Under the pieces are notes generated by a model, which saw nothing but the letters and a program-made list of their open reading frames with translations, searched no databases and was not told where the DNA came from. This document shows positions 36,546 to 45,441 of a DNA stretch of 64,000 nt, piece after piece. The stretch comes from Desulfatitalea tepidiphila (lineage in GTDB: Bacteria > Desulfobacterota > Desulfobacteria > Desulfobacterales > Desulfosarcinaceae). The translations under genes and the position numbers were made by a program. The stretch spans positions 124,001-188,000 of the forward strand of contig NZ_BCAG01000006.1 of assembly GCF_001293685.1 (NCBI RefSeq), written 5' to 3'. Position 1 is the stretch's first letter; every line of letters starts with the position of its first letter.

Positions 36546-37454
36546 TCAGGCGACCGGATCGTACCAGTCCAGCTGGACGATCCGGTACCCGCTTTTCCTT
36601 GGCGTCTTTTGAATGATGTTCTCATCGCCGCCGGAGATGTAGCCGTCGCCCAGTCGGGTGGCCGGATCGTTCATGATGAATTCGCCCTGGGGGGTCATGC
36701 CGACGCAGACCACGAAATGGTTGTAGCGGATATCGGGATCCACCAGATAATCGACGCGCACCAGGGTGGGCCTGTTCTGCTGGACGCGTTTGGCCAGGTG
36801 GGCATGGAGTGTGTTTTCTTTTCCCTGTTTATTCGAATACTTGAGCTTATTCCGCGCCGTCTGCCCGCATTGGCCCGCGATGTGCCACACCACGCTGTCG
36901 CCGCTGTAACCGTTTTCCCGGTCCAGAAACTCATCCAGGCTCTCCGGCGTGACGTGCCGGCCGTAGGACCGGAGCACCATGGCGATACACGTGATCGCAC
37001 AGCCCTGGCGGGCGATGCTCGATTGTTTGCCCAGGATTCTTTGGGCCCACCTCGGGTCTCCCTGGCTGTAATGGGGAACGCGGGGGCTGATGAACAGGGT
37101 GCCGGCGGTTTCGGCGGGCGCCTCCGGTTTTTCATCGTTTGGCGGATTCTTTTTCGTGTGGCCGTGTTCCTTCCATAGCCGGATCTCATCTTTTGTCGTT
37201 CGGTCGACCACCCCCGAGGCGGTGAAGCCGGCCAGTTTTTGAAATCTCATGACCGCGTCGCGCGTCATTTCGCCGAAGGCCCCGTCGGCCTCGCCGGCCT
37301 CATCGAATCCCAAGGCCAACAGGTCGCTCTGAAGGTCGAACACATAGCCGTCGGGAACATTCTGGGTCAGCCGCAGGTAGCGGCTGTCGCCCTGGTCGTC
37401 CACGCACCCCTTGGTGAGGTCCAGATCGCTATCGAGGTAATTGGAACGCGTCAT
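36546..37454 (-). CDS. C39-like cysteine peptidase with peptidoglycan-binding domain
   Basis: 302 residues. An N-terminal PG_binding_1 domain (about 38-95; LQSDLLALGF...DGAFGEMTRDAVMRFQKLAG) precedes a Peptidase_C39_2-type papain-like fold with catalytic Cys in RQGCAITCIAMVLRSYG and His in IRYNHFVVCVG, plus FIMNDPATRLGDGY. No signal peptide is visible, so export would need another route. Third gene of a minus-strand cluster after the lipoprotein and a helical protein. GGAGGACA box. It may act on a peptide at the cell wall; the substrate is unknown. Confidence 0.82.
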   Translation of the reverse strand: MTRSNYLDSDLDLTKGCVDDQGDSRYLRLTQNVPDGYVFDLQSDLLALGFDEAGEADGAFGEMTRDAVMRFQKLAGFTASGVVDRTTKDEIRLWKEHGHTKKNPPNDEKPEAPAETAGTLFISPRVPHYSQGDPRWAQRILGKQSSIARQGCAITCIAMVLRSYGRHVTPESLDEFLDRENGYSGDSVVWHIAGQCGQTARNKLKYSNKQGKENTLHAHLAKRVQQNRPTLVRVDYLVDPDIRYNHFVVCVGMTPQGEFIMNDPATRLGDGYISGGDENIIQKTPRKSGYRIVQLDWYDPVA

Positions 37455-37492
37455 CTATTGTCCTCCAACATGACCATTGTAAACGTCTCCCC

Positions 37493-38005
37493 TCAGTCGC
37501 TGCCGCCGGCCGCCATGATCGATGGCACGAGATCCTGCAACGCCTTGACGGCCTTCTCGATCTTAGTGGCCAGCACTTGCTCGTGGGTTGTATTCCGGAC
37601 GGCATCCCTCAGGGCCACAAGATTGCGGACCGCCGCGGTGGCCGAATCGATCACCCGATTGGCGGCTTCGAGCCGAATGGACCTGGCGGCGGCCTGGGCC
37701 TCGGCGGTCACCGCGTTCACGGTCTTGACGTGCAGGCTCAATTCGGCGCTGCGGCTGGCGATGTTCGCAAGGGCCTCCTCCACGACGCCGATGAAAATAT
37801 CGTGGACCGCCTTGCCGGCGATGTCGTCCAGCTGCCGGGCGATATGGTTCGGGGAGTGCATGATGAACTGATTGAGCTCATCCTGCACCGCCACTTTGCG
37901 ATGGATGTCGCCCGATTGAATGGCTTGGGTGGCTTGGGCGAGCAGCTCGTGCAGGGTCCCCGACCAATCCGCAAAGGTGTCCAGCGCGTCCCAATTTCGG
38001 CTCAT
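37493..38005 (-). CDS. Helical protein of unknown function
   Basis: 170 residues from MSRNWDALDTFADWSGTLHELLAQ after AGAGGAGAACC. Almost entirely alpha-helical with Ala-rich heptads (ELSLHVKTVNAVTAEAQAAARSIRLEA), no cysteines and no membrane segment. Overlaps the lipoprotein gene by 4 bases, so they are translated together. No family recognised; a partner for the coiled-coil lipoprotein is plausible. Confidence 0.75.
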   Translation of the reverse strand: MSRNWDALDTFADWSGTLHELLAQATQAIQSGDIHRKVAVQDELNQFIMHSPNHIARQLDDIAGKAVHDIFIGVVEEALANIASRSAELSLHVKTVNAVTAEAQAAARSIRLEAANRVIDSATAAVRNLVALRDAVRNTTHEQVLATKIEKAVKALQDLVPSIMAAGGSD

Positions 38006-38919
38006 CGCGGGTTCTCCTCTTTCATGAGTTGTCTGATCTCCAACACGGTGGCCGTCAGCAAACGGTAGTTCGGCGGCAAACCGCGCTCCAGATGATCGGC
38101 AAGCGACTGGTGGATCTGGGCCCATTGAACCAGACCGTCGCGCAGATTTCGAACGACATGGACGTGAAGATCGGTTCGCGTTTGAATGGCGTTCAATTTT
38201 TCTTTAAAGGGTTCGTACCGGTCCCGGGTCATCTCGATCAGGCGATCCGTTTCCTTGAGTTGTTCGATCCTGTTTTTGTCGAGCGGCGTTGTCATCAATT
38301 CCGATTCCAGACGCCGTCTTTGCTTCTCCAGGGCATTTCGATAACTCGAAATATCATTGTTCTCCTGTATCAGCTGGCTCTGGATGGCTTTTCCCGAAGC
38401 CAGCAGAATATTCTCCAGGGCCTGTATGTCTTCTGTCATGGTCGTGGCGATGCTCTGGATGGCCGGGTCCGCGACCCGGGTCGCCTGGGCCAGAGATTGA
38501 GCGGCCCGGACATTGGCCACAATCCCATACAGGCTCTTGGCGATGGCCACATAGTTGGCAGGCATGGCCGGCTGGGATATGGCTCCCAGGAACCCATCCA
38601 GGGAATTGGCAAGATGTTCGGCACTGCCACTGCCGCTGTGACCGGCGGCCGCAATGTTGGCCAGGGCCTCCGTATAATTGACCACCGCCGCCATGGCCGC
38701 GACCCGGACATCCAGCTCCTTCCTGAGCTCCACGGCCAGATCACGGGCACCGGCTTCGGACAGCGAGAGTTGCACATTCGCATCCGTGGCCATCATCGAC
38801 TCATGCAGCCGGGCGGTGGCATCGGCCAGCGGTCTCAAATCCGGCAATGCGCAGCCCAGCAAGGCAGCAATGGAACCCAAAAGCGCGATCCATTGAATCC
38901 GTGAACGATGTGATGCCAT
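38002..38919 (-). CDS. Coiled-coil lipoprotein of unknown function
   Basis: 305 residues. Lipoprotein signal with the lipobox LLGC at about 20-23 (ALLGSIAALLGCALPD), so the mature protein is lipid-anchored in the envelope. The remainder is helical with many heptad-like stretches (EKQRRRLESELMTTPLDKNRIEQLKETDRLIE). AGGAGGGG precedes the ATG. First gene of the cluster with the helical protein and the C39 peptidase. I do not recognise the family. Confidence 0.8.
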   Translation of the reverse strand: MASHRSRIQWIALLGSIAALLGCALPDLRPLADATARLHESMMATDANVQLSLSEAGARDLAVELRKELDVRVAAMAAVVNYTEALANIAAAGHSGSGSAEHLANSLDGFLGAISQPAMPANYVAIAKSLYGIVANVRAAQSLAQATRVADPAIQSIATTMTEDIQALENILLASGKAIQSQLIQENNDISSYRNALEKQRRRLESELMTTPLDKNRIEQLKETDRLIEMTRDRYEPFKEKLNAIQTRTDLHVHVVRNLRDGLVQWAQIHQSLADHLERGLPPNYRLLTATVLEIRQLMKEENPR

Positions 38920-39291
38920 AGACCCCTCCTGTGGTGTGGTCCCACCGCAAGAAAAACCAGGCCGACGGCCGGCAGAAGGCGTGGCGATGCATCGAAAAGG
39001 TGGCGCGCGTGAGAATCGGCCAGAAAAAACGGGATGAAGGTGAAGATATGACTAGTTTTAAAGCGGTCCGGGGATGGGTGTCAAGACAATTTACCCATCG
39101 AAAGATCGTCTATTTAAAGGAATCCATTGATTTATCTTCCTTGAGCGGCCATACTTCCCGAACAGGCCGACCCCCGTGGAAAACCGGAAGCCCCTTTGGC
39201 ATCAGGCGCCAACACCCTGTCATTGCGCACCAGAAACTTTTACGGATCGGCGAGGTTGCAATATCTGAAAACGGCGTTAACTTTGCCGCTC

Positions 39292-39321
39292 ACCCTGTCT
39301 GAAGCGGCAGGGTATTTTTTT
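39292..39321 (+). terminator. Rho-independent terminator
   Basis: ACCCTG (39292-39297) pairs with CAGGGT (39308-39313) around a 10-base loop, followed by A and seven T residues (39315-39321). The wider TGCCGCT/AGCGGCA pairing offers an alternative stem. The transcript it ends is unknown; a small RNA or short gene between 39000 and 39290 is possible. Confidence 0.65.
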
Positions 39322-39370
39322 AGCCAATACGGGACTTAAAACCCAATGTGGTTGACTTACGCGGATGGTG

Positions 39371-39501
39371 CGGGCGGGCGTAAAGCCCGCCCCTACGATA
39401 TATGGTTTGTAACACAGGCAGTTGCCAAAACCGGCGGCGTAGGGGCGGGGTTTATCCCCGCCCGTATGAAAACCTGATCGCCTTAAGTTAACGACATTGA
39501 C
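39371..39501. repeat. Dispersed intergenic repeat, copy B
   Basis: GGGCGGGCGTAAAGCCCGCC (from 39372) is inverted as GGGGCGGGGTTTATCCCCGCC (to 39463), followed by the tail TTAAGTTAACGACATTGAC shared with copy A at 21665-21791. It ends about 24 bases before the next start codon, as in copy A (about 50 bases). Confidence 0.75.
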
Positions 39502-39524
39502 TCAAAACGAACAAGGAGAAAAAA

Positions 39525-40085
39525 ATGGCGGACAAATCCAACATCACACTGTACAGCGGGGGCCACAAAGGCGCCGAGGCCGAATTCGGCAGACTGGCCG
39601 AAGAGTGGGGAGTTGAAGAGGTGAACATATCCTTTGACGGCCACGATTCGGAACGTACCCGCGGCGTCCGGGTGCTGAGCACGGAAGAGCTCCAAAAGGG
39701 CGACGTCAGCATGGAAATCGTATCCAAGCGCATGCACCGGACCTATGCGCGCACCGACAAAATCCGAAAGGTGATCCAATCCCTCTTTCACATGGTCAAC
39801 AACGGCCACCATGTGGTGGCCGTGGGCTGGATCCAGGAAGACGGTACGGTCAAGGGCGGCACCGGCTGGGGCGTCGAACTGGCCAAACTGTTCAACCGGC
39901 CCCTGAGCGTCTATGACCAGGATCACAAGGCCTGGTTTTCCTGGGAGAACAACCAGTGGGTCAAGACCCAACCGGTGATCCAGGCCGATACCTTTGCCGG
40001 CACCGGGACCCGCAACCTGTCCGATGACGGCCGGCAAGCGCTCCGCGATCTTTTCACCCGCTCGTTCGGACCCAAACAAGCGTGA
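39525..40085 (+). CDS. SLOG-like Rossmann-fold protein
   Basis: 186 residues after a strong AAGGAG box. The opening TLYSGGHKGAEAEFGRLAEEWG (about 8-29) resembles nucleotide-binding SLOG/LOG-type proteins with an SGG..GA.......G pattern; NNGHHVVAVGWIQ and GGTGWGVELAKLFNRPLSVYDQ complete the fold. No enzymatic motif fixes an activity. Followed by the Nudix gene after 20 bases, so the pair may act on nucleotide metabolites. Confidence 0.65.
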   Translation: MADKSNITLYSGGHKGAEAEFGRLAEEWGVEEVNISFDGHDSERTRGVRVLSTEELQKGDVSMEIVSKRMHRTYARTDKIRKVIQSLFHMVNNGHHVVAVGWIQEDGTVKGGTGWGVELAKLFNRPLSVYDQDHKAWFSWENNQWVKTQPVIQADTFAGTGTRNLSDDGRQALRDLFTRSFGPKQA

Positions 40086-40104
40086 CCACGGATATCAAAG
40101 CAAC

Positions 40105-40782
40105 ATGAATGGGCACCACCAGATTCAGTGCGACGAGGGGCTCAGACGTCATATTTTAGGCAATCTCGAGTCGTTTGGTCACCGGGAACATGGGGGAGAG
40201 GCGCTCAGACGGGCGGCCGTGGCGCTCACGGTCGTCAGGGTCGATGAGAGCTCGCACCCGGAGGACATCTCCTCCGGACCGGTCGGCCGGGAGGAGGCCG
40301 CACTCGTCCTCACCCGGCGGTCCGTGCTTCTGAAACACCATGCCGGCCAATGGGCGCTCCCCGGCGGGCGGCTCGAGCGGGACGAAACACCGGAGGATAC
40401 GGCCCTGCGCGAACTTTACGAAGAGGTGGGGCTGCACCTTTCCAAAGAACGCATCCTGGGTCGGTTGGACGATTTCGCCACCCGGTCGGGATTCATCATG
40501 ACGCCCATCGTGGTGTGGGGCGGCGCTGACATCGATCTCCAACCCAATCCCGAAGAGGTGCGCTCGGTCCACCGGATTCCCATCCGGGAGTTCCTGCGGC
40601 CCGACGCACCCATCCTCGAAAAGATGCCCCAAAGCGAGCATCCGATTCTCTACATGCCCATCGGCTGCAACTGGATCGCCTCGCCCACGGCCGCCCTGCT
40701 CTACCAGTTCAGGGAGGTGGCCATCTTAGGCCGGACCACGCGGGTGGCACATTTCGAACAACCGAAATTTGCCTGGCGGTAA
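40105..40782 (+). CDS. Nudix hydrolase
   Basis: 225 residues from MNGHHQIQ. A perfect Nudix box GRLERDETPEDTALRELYEEVGL (G-x5-E-x7-RE-L-x-EE-x-G-L) lies at about 91-113. The preceding VLLKHHAGQWALPGGR and length resemble CoA pyrophosphatases (NudL-like), but the CoA-specific UPF0035 motif is not clear, so the substrate is open. Convergent with the alkylsulfatase-like gene, with only 6 bases between the stop codons. Confidence 0.88.
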   Translation: MNGHHQIQCDEGLRRHILGNLESFGHREHGGEALRRAAVALTVVRVDESSHPEDISSGPVGREEAALVLTRRSVLLKHHAGQWALPGGRLERDETPEDTALRELYEEVGLHLSKERILGRLDDFATRSGFIMTPIVVWGGADIDLQPNPEEVRSVHRIPIREFLRPDAPILEKMPQSEHPILYMPIGCNWIASPTAALLYQFREVAILGRTTRVAHFEQPKFAWR

Positions 40783-40788
40783 TCTGCT

Positions 40789-42513
40789 CTAATCCTCCTT
40801 AAACAGATTCAGGAAGCGCACCACGTTCAAAGTGCCGCCCTCTTTGTCCATGTCCTTGACCAGGGCCACGGCCGGGTTGCGGACACCGGCGGCGACCTCC
40901 CGCCAGATGTCGGCGTCCACGGTCACGACGATATCCGGATTCTCTGGGAAGACCGGCTGGACTTCGGCTACGCCCCGGCGCACGTGGATCGAATAGGATT
41001 CGCCGGTATCGGGAAAACGGAATCCGGCCAGGGCGTCCACATCGGCGGACTTGGCAGGATCGAGCCGCACGGCCATGCCCTCGAAAATGGCGGACAGAGG
41101 GATGCTGTGGATCATGTCGATGTCGGTGGCCTTGAGATTTCCGATGGACAACGCTCCCTGGGTTTCCAGGGCCTGGGTGAGATAGTAGTTGCGGGCCGTG
41201 GCGGCGATCTGCGTTTCGCCGAGCGCGGTGAGGGCATTGGCCCGGATTTCGCGCGCCGCAGGGCGGTCCGCATCGAGGAGCAGCAGCTGATCGGCCAGTT
41301 CCAGAGCCCATTGATGATCGCCGGCGGCCATGGCCGCCTTTGCCTGTTCCAGGAGCTTGTCCGCTCCTCCGGCTAGGGCCGCAAACCGGACGGCCCGCTC
41401 TCGTCGCGGCAAGGGGAAGAGGTCGGTGGCATTGCCGCCGAACCAGCCCAGGTAGCCGTCGAAGATCGCCCGCACCGACCACTCGACCGTGCCGTAGTAG
41501 GGCTGCAGATAGGGCTGGCGCGCCAGGTGGTCGGGGAGCTTGACCCGTTCGGCGATCTGCTGGGCGGTCAAGCCCTGGTTCATGAGACGGATGGTCTGAT
41601 CGTGCACGAACTGAATGGCGTCGCGGTAGTTGGTGAGGGTTTCATGGATCTCAGCTGCGCCGACGACCGGACGGCTGTGATGGGGGACCATGTACTCGGC
41701 TCCCAGGGCGCGCATGACATCGAGACTATGCACCCATTTGCGCACGTCCCGGTAGGCGGTGCCGCGGATGGCATATAGATTGGGAAACGACTTGTAGTAA
41801 TTGTCGGCCGACAGCAGCACCTTCTTGTCGGGGATCCAGATCACGGTCTGGTCGGGCGTTTCTCCCGGCGCATGGATCAGGACCAGTTTCAACCCGGCGA
41901 TGTCGAGCTCGAACCGTTCGCCGGAATAGGTCTGGTCGGGCGGCAGGATGGCCAGCGTCTTGGTCTCGTCGAAGGCCAGGTGCGGTCCGATGCCGGCGTT
42001 GATCAGCCCGCCCGGGGGCAGCAGGGTCCCGAACTGGCGCATGGCGCGGCGATAGGTGGTCTCCCGGGTGATGTTGGCGATCCGGCTCATGTGCACCGGC
42101 GTATCGACATGGCTGTAGACTGCCGGCTGGTCGCCGCCGGCCATGATGCGGCCGCCGCCGGTGTGGTCCGAGTGGAAGTGGGTGTAGATGATGGCCCGCA
42201 CCGGTTTGTCGGAGATCCGGTCGAAGGCCGCCTTGACCGGGATGGCGGCCTCGGCGCTCTCCATGGCGTCCACGATCACCACGCCGTCCTCTCCTTCGAG
42301 CAGGGTGGCGTTGGCCAGCCCATAGCCCACGGCCACGTGCACGCCGTCACAGACCGTGATCACCTCCTGTTTGAATTCGTCGCTGTGGGCCTTGAGGTCC
42401 GCGTGCACCTTGGGCGGCGCGGCCGGCGGCGGCGTATCGGGTTGGCAGGCGCAAATCGAGGTCGAAACGGCGACCGCGACGAGCAAGAGCAGAAGTCTCG
42501 ATTGAATCCGCAA
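40789..42513 (-). CDS. Alkylsulfatase-like MBL-fold lipoprotein
   Basis: About 574 residues. The chosen TTG start follows AAAGGAG by 6 bases and gives a clean lipoprotein signal (LLLLLVAVAVSTSICAC); the upstream ATGs lack this. The MBL domain has the zinc motif YTHFHSDHTGG, then a dimerisation region (VMRALGAEYMVPHHSRPVVG) and a C-terminal SCP2-like domain (MAVRLDPAKSADVDALAGFRFPDTG), the three-part plan of SdsA1/Pisa1/BDS1 alkylsulfatases. It would cleave sulfate from alkyl sulfates in the periplasm. The next gene upstream is an acyl-CoA ligase, which could activate the derived fatty acid. Confidence 0.88.
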   Translation of the reverse strand: MRIQSRLLLLLVAVAVSTSICACQPDTPPPAAPPKVHADLKAHSDEFKQEVITVCDGVHVAVGYGLANATLLEGEDGVVIVDAMESAEAAIPVKAAFDRISDKPVRAIIYTHFHSDHTGGGRIMAGGDQPAVYSHVDTPVHMSRIANITRETTYRRAMRQFGTLLPPGGLINAGIGPHLAFDETKTLAILPPDQTYSGERFELDIAGLKLVLIHAPGETPDQTVIWIPDKKVLLSADNYYKSFPNLYAIRGTAYRDVRKWVHSLDVMRALGAEYMVPHHSRPVVGAAEIHETLTNYRDAIQFVHDQTIRLMNQGLTAQQIAERVKLPDHLARQPYLQPYYGTVEWSVRAIFDGYLGWFGGNATDLFPLPRRERAVRFAALAGGADKLLEQAKAAMAAGDHQWALELADQLLLLDADRPAAREIRANALTALGETQIAATARNYYLTQALETQGALSIGNLKATDIDMIHSIPLSAIFEGMAVRLDPAKSADVDALAGFRFPDTGESYSIHVRRGVAEVQPVFPENPDIVVTVDADIWREVAAGVRNPAVALVKDMDKEGGTLNVVRFLNLFKED

Positions 42514-42559
42514 GATGATCTCCTTTCGCATGGGCATCATACAATCGTCCATATGTTGC

Positions 42560-42585
42560 GGGCGGGCATAAAGCCCGCCCCTACT
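42560..42585. repeat. Dispersed intergenic repeat, left-arm copy
   Basis: GCGGGCGGGCATAAAGCCCG CCC is almost identical to the left arm of copy B at 39371. Only the left arm is present, between the alkylsulfatase and ligase genes. Confidence 0.6.
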
Positions 42586-42616
42586 TTAAACTTTACACTT
42601 AACACTTCAAACTTCT

Positions 42617-44284
42617 CTATTCTTTCTGCTTCTTTTTCTCCTCTTCATCCCGCAAGATCTTGCGCAGGATCTTGCCCACGGCCGACTTGGGCAGCTCGCT
42701 CCTGAACTCCACGATCTTGGGCACCTTGTAGGGCGCCAATCTTCCCTTGCAGAACGAGACGATCTCCTCTTCGGTCACCTTTTCGCCGGCCTTCGGGACG
42801 ATGTAGGCCTTGACCGTTTCGCCGCGGTAAGCGTCCTTGACGCCCAGGGAGACGGCTTCGGCGACCTTGGGGTGCTGGAAGAGCACTTCGTCGATCTCCC
42901 GGGGGTAGATGTTGAAGCCGCCGGCGATGATCATGTCCTTCTTGCGATCCACGATATAGAGGTAGCCTTCGTCGTCGCAGGTGGCGATGTCGCCGGTGTA
43001 GAGCCAGCCGTCCTTGAGCTGTCCGGCCGTCTCCTCGGGATTGTTCCAATAGCCCTGCATGATGAGCGGCCCCTTCATGATGATCTCGCCGGGCTGGCCC
43101 ACGGGTACGTCGGTGACGCCGTCGTCGATATCCACGAGCCGCAGGTCGTTGTCGCAGATGGGGATGCCGATGCTGCCCACCTTCTTGAGTCCCAGCACGG
43201 GGTTGGCGACGCCCAGGGAGGTGGATTCGGACATGCCGTAGCCTTCGCTGAAGGGAATGCCCATTGCCTTGATCTTGTCGATCAGCTCGGTGGCCATGGG
43301 CGCCGCGCCGGAGTTGAGCAGCCCCAGTTTGCGCTCCAGGTCGAGGGACCCGGCCTTGGGGTGGTTGACCAGGGCCGTGATCAGGGTGGGAACCGTGGGG
43401 AAAAAGCTGATCTCGTCGACCTTGGACAACAAATCGACCAGCTCGTCGATGTTGAAACGGGGCACCTGGATCTGGGTGGCGAAGGTCACCATGGACCAGT
43501 TCATCACCACGATGTTGCCGTAGGCGTGAAAGTAAGGCAGCAGGGCGAGCACCTTTCGCCGCTCGGCCGGTATCGGTCCAATGGTCGGATTGCCCCACTG
43601 GGCGCAGGCCATGATGCCGGCCACGATGTTGGCGTGAGTAATGACGGCCCCCTTGGGAATGCCGGTGGTGCCGCCGGTGAACAGGATCATGGCCGGGTCC
43701 TGGGGGGCCAGAGCGACCTTGGGGATCCCGGTGGCCGTGGTCTTGTCGAGCAGTTCGGAAAAGTGCAGCCAGCCCGCCTCGAGATCGAGGCTCTTGGCCG
43801 TGCTCACCTGGAAGCCGGCGATAAAATCGGTCACGGCCGTGACGATCACCCGGGGAATCTCCACCTGCTGGCACAGTGCACGGATGGCCGGCAGGGCCAT
43901 GTCGAAGGTGACCAGGGCGGCCAGTCCGGTGGTCCTGGCCATCATCTGCAATTCGACGGGCGTGTAGAGGGGGTTGAGATTCACGACGATGGCCCCGAGG
44001 TGCAAGGCGGCGTAGTAGGCGATGGGGTATTGAGGGCAGTTGGGCAGATGCAGGCCGATGCGGTCTCCTTTGGCGATGCCCAGGGCCTGGAGCGCATTGG
44101 CGAACTGCAGGATGCGGCAGCGCAGCTCCCAGAAGGTGATCTCCGACCCGAAGAAGGAGAGGGCCGCTTTGTCGGGAAACGTCTTGGCGGCCACGTGGAC
44201 GAAATCCTGAACGGGAATGCGCGGATAACGGATGGTGGTGGGGACATTGTAGTCATAATGCCGGTGCCAGGGTCTTGCTTCCAT
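42617..44284 (-). CDS. Long-chain fatty-acid-CoA ligase (AMP-binding)
   Basis: 555 residues. Motifs of the ANL superfamily: P-loop ILFTGGTTGIPKGA (about 211-224), YGMSESTSLG, GWLYTGDIATCDDEGYLYIVDRKKDMI (linker hinge) and the catalytic Lys near the end (ELPKSAVGKILRKIL). AGAAAGGAG precedes the ATG. FadD-like by length and motifs; activates fatty or related carboxylic acids with ATP and CoA. The neighbouring alkylsulfatase suggests use of alkyl-sulfate-derived acids. Confidence 0.92.
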   Translation of the reverse strand: MEARPWHRHYDYNVPTTIRYPRIPVQDFVHVAAKTFPDKAALSFFGSEITFWELRCRILQFANALQALGIAKGDRIGLHLPNCPQYPIAYYAALHLGAIVVNLNPLYTPVELQMMARTTGLAALVTFDMALPAIRALCQQVEIPRVIVTAVTDFIAGFQVSTAKSLDLEAGWLHFSELLDKTTATGIPKVALAPQDPAMILFTGGTTGIPKGAVITHANIVAGIMACAQWGNPTIGPIPAERRKVLALLPYFHAYGNIVVMNWSMVTFATQIQVPRFNIDELVDLLSKVDEISFFPTVPTLITALVNHPKAGSLDLERKLGLLNSGAAPMATELIDKIKAMGIPFSEGYGMSESTSLGVANPVLGLKKVGSIGIPICDNDLRLVDIDDGVTDVPVGQPGEIIMKGPLIMQGYWNNPEETAGQLKDGWLYTGDIATCDDEGYLYIVDRKKDMIIAGGFNIYPREIDEVLFQHPKVAEAVSLGVKDAYRGETVKAYIVPKAGEKVTEEEIVSFCKGRLAPYKVPKIVEFRSELPKSAVGKILRKILRDEEEKKKQKE

Positions 44285-44584
44285 CGACGGTACTCCTTTC
44301 TTGTAAAGAACACGTTCAAAGGGCCTTTATCGCTCTGCCCCCCACCGCCTCGGAAAGGGGGCTGTCGTCGCTTCACCCCGATGACACGGGTGGACGCCTT
44401 TGGTGGAGCTGGTTCTGGAACGTTTTGATCGCAATGAAGGGTGGGGAACTGTTCATGTATCGAGGCCTGGGGTTCAGGATCGTCGAAGCGAACCGGAAAT
44501 GCCCAAGCGCGTTCATCATAGCCAAGATGGCCGTCGCGGTAAAGAAATTGATTTGCAACGCAGCGAATCTGACTGACTGCTGTT

Positions 44585-44654
44585 CATTAGACCCGGCCCG
44601 CGTGGGGCAGGTGGCCGATGCCACACGCCAAGCGGTCAAGAGCCAGTAAAATGC
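44585..44654. repeat. Single arm of the 26635-type repeat
   Basis: TTCATTAGACCCGGCC... then 44608-44654 identical over 47 bases to 26654-26700. No inverted partner follows here. Confidence 0.8.
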
Positions 44655-44713
44655 GAATTTTCGTATCAAACAAATTCTGAAGGCACCGTAAACAGTCCGG
44701 AGTTCTTTTTTTC

Positions 44714-44784
44714 CGTCATCCCGGCGAACATCGGGATCCAGAATTTTCAAAATTTTCTGGATGCCTGCGTTCGCCGGGATGACG
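44714..44784. repeat. Dispersed 28-bp palindrome, full copy
   Basis: Arms 44714-44741 (CGTCATCCCGGCGAACATCG...) and 44757-44784 (complement, ending GGGATGACG) with a 15-base AT-rich loop. Same geometry and 15-base loop as the copy at 16729-16799. Confidence 0.8.
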
Positions 44785-45058
44785 CACCTGCGACTGTTTA
44801 CAGTTTTATGAAATTCTGGAAAGCCTGCCCTTCAGTGGGAATCCCATTCAATTAGACATGCAGGTGGTAAAGCGAGGATGAGACGTCAGGGTTCGTATTC
44901 CCGGGAAAGAAGAACTTATAGATCCGATTCCAACGGCTTCCTTTTTTTCAACCGACTGTATTTCAATGTAATGATTGAGGGCCCGGTTTATGCAGGAAAG
45001 AGAAGAAAACACATGGTGTCCATGGATTTACCAGCCCTTGCGGGATGGAGGCGAATAG

Positions 45059-45424
45059 ATGTCCCAACTGGAATCGGCCACCTCTTTGGAAAACAATCGA
45101 TGTTTGACATGCGGCGCCTGTTGCGCCTTTTACAGGGTCGCTTTTCTCTCCGCCGAGGTCGACGATCACGAGGGGGGCACAGTGCCCCTCGCATTTGTCC
45201 TCTGCATCGACGCGACGCACAGCGCCATGAAAGGGACCCACGGTTTCTTCAAGCGCTGCGCGGCCTTGCAGGGAAGCGTGGGCCGATGTGTCACCTGTGC
45301 CATCTATTCAAGCCGGCCTTCGACCTGCCGAAATTTTCTTCCCGGCTGGGATGTTCTCTGCCATAACGATGCCTGTAACCAGGCCAGATCGGCCTATGGG
45401 CTGCCGCCATTCGAGGATTACTGA
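45059..45424 (+). CDS. YkgJ-type cysteine cluster protein
   Basis: 121 residues with GGAGGCG before the ATG. Eight cysteines in the family pattern: CLTCGACCAFYRV (15-25), CVTCAIYSSRPSTCRNF (near 78) and LCHNDACNQAR (near 100). These CxxCGxCC proteins bind zinc or an iron-sulfur cluster; the function is not established. Convergent with mrpG (17 bases apart). Confidence 0.85.
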   Translation: MSQLESATSLENNRCLTCGACCAFYRVAFLSAEVDDHEGGTVPLAFVLCIDATHSAMKGTHGFFKRCAALQGSVGRCVTCAIYSSRPSTCRNFLPGWDVLCHNDACNQARSAYGLPPFEDY

Positions 45425-45441
45425 TTCCCTGATATGGATGG

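Larger units (their letters stand above)
38920..39524. other. Intergenic region with terminator and repeat
   Basis: 605 bases. It carries an intrinsic terminator on the plus strand (39292-39321) without an obvious gene ending there, and copy B of the dispersed repeat (39371-39501). A possible small frame from ATG 39048 to 39302 has an AAGGTGAAG box but its stop lies inside the terminator stem; it is not supported further. Confidence 0.6.
44285..45058. other. Long intergenic region containing two repeat families
   Basis: 774 bases between divergent genes. It holds one arm of the 26635-type element (44585-44654, including 47 bases identical to 26654-26700) and a full 28-bp palindrome (44714-44784). 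The region from about 44800 to 45050 contains no recognised gene; a small frame from 44878 overlaps the ykgJ-type gene and was rejected. Confidence 0.65.

Noticed and set aside
42872-44428. 518-codon plus-strand frame opposite the acyl-CoA ligase
   Set aside because: Same GC-driven shadow; composition is low-complexity and the ligase on the other strand is unmistakable.
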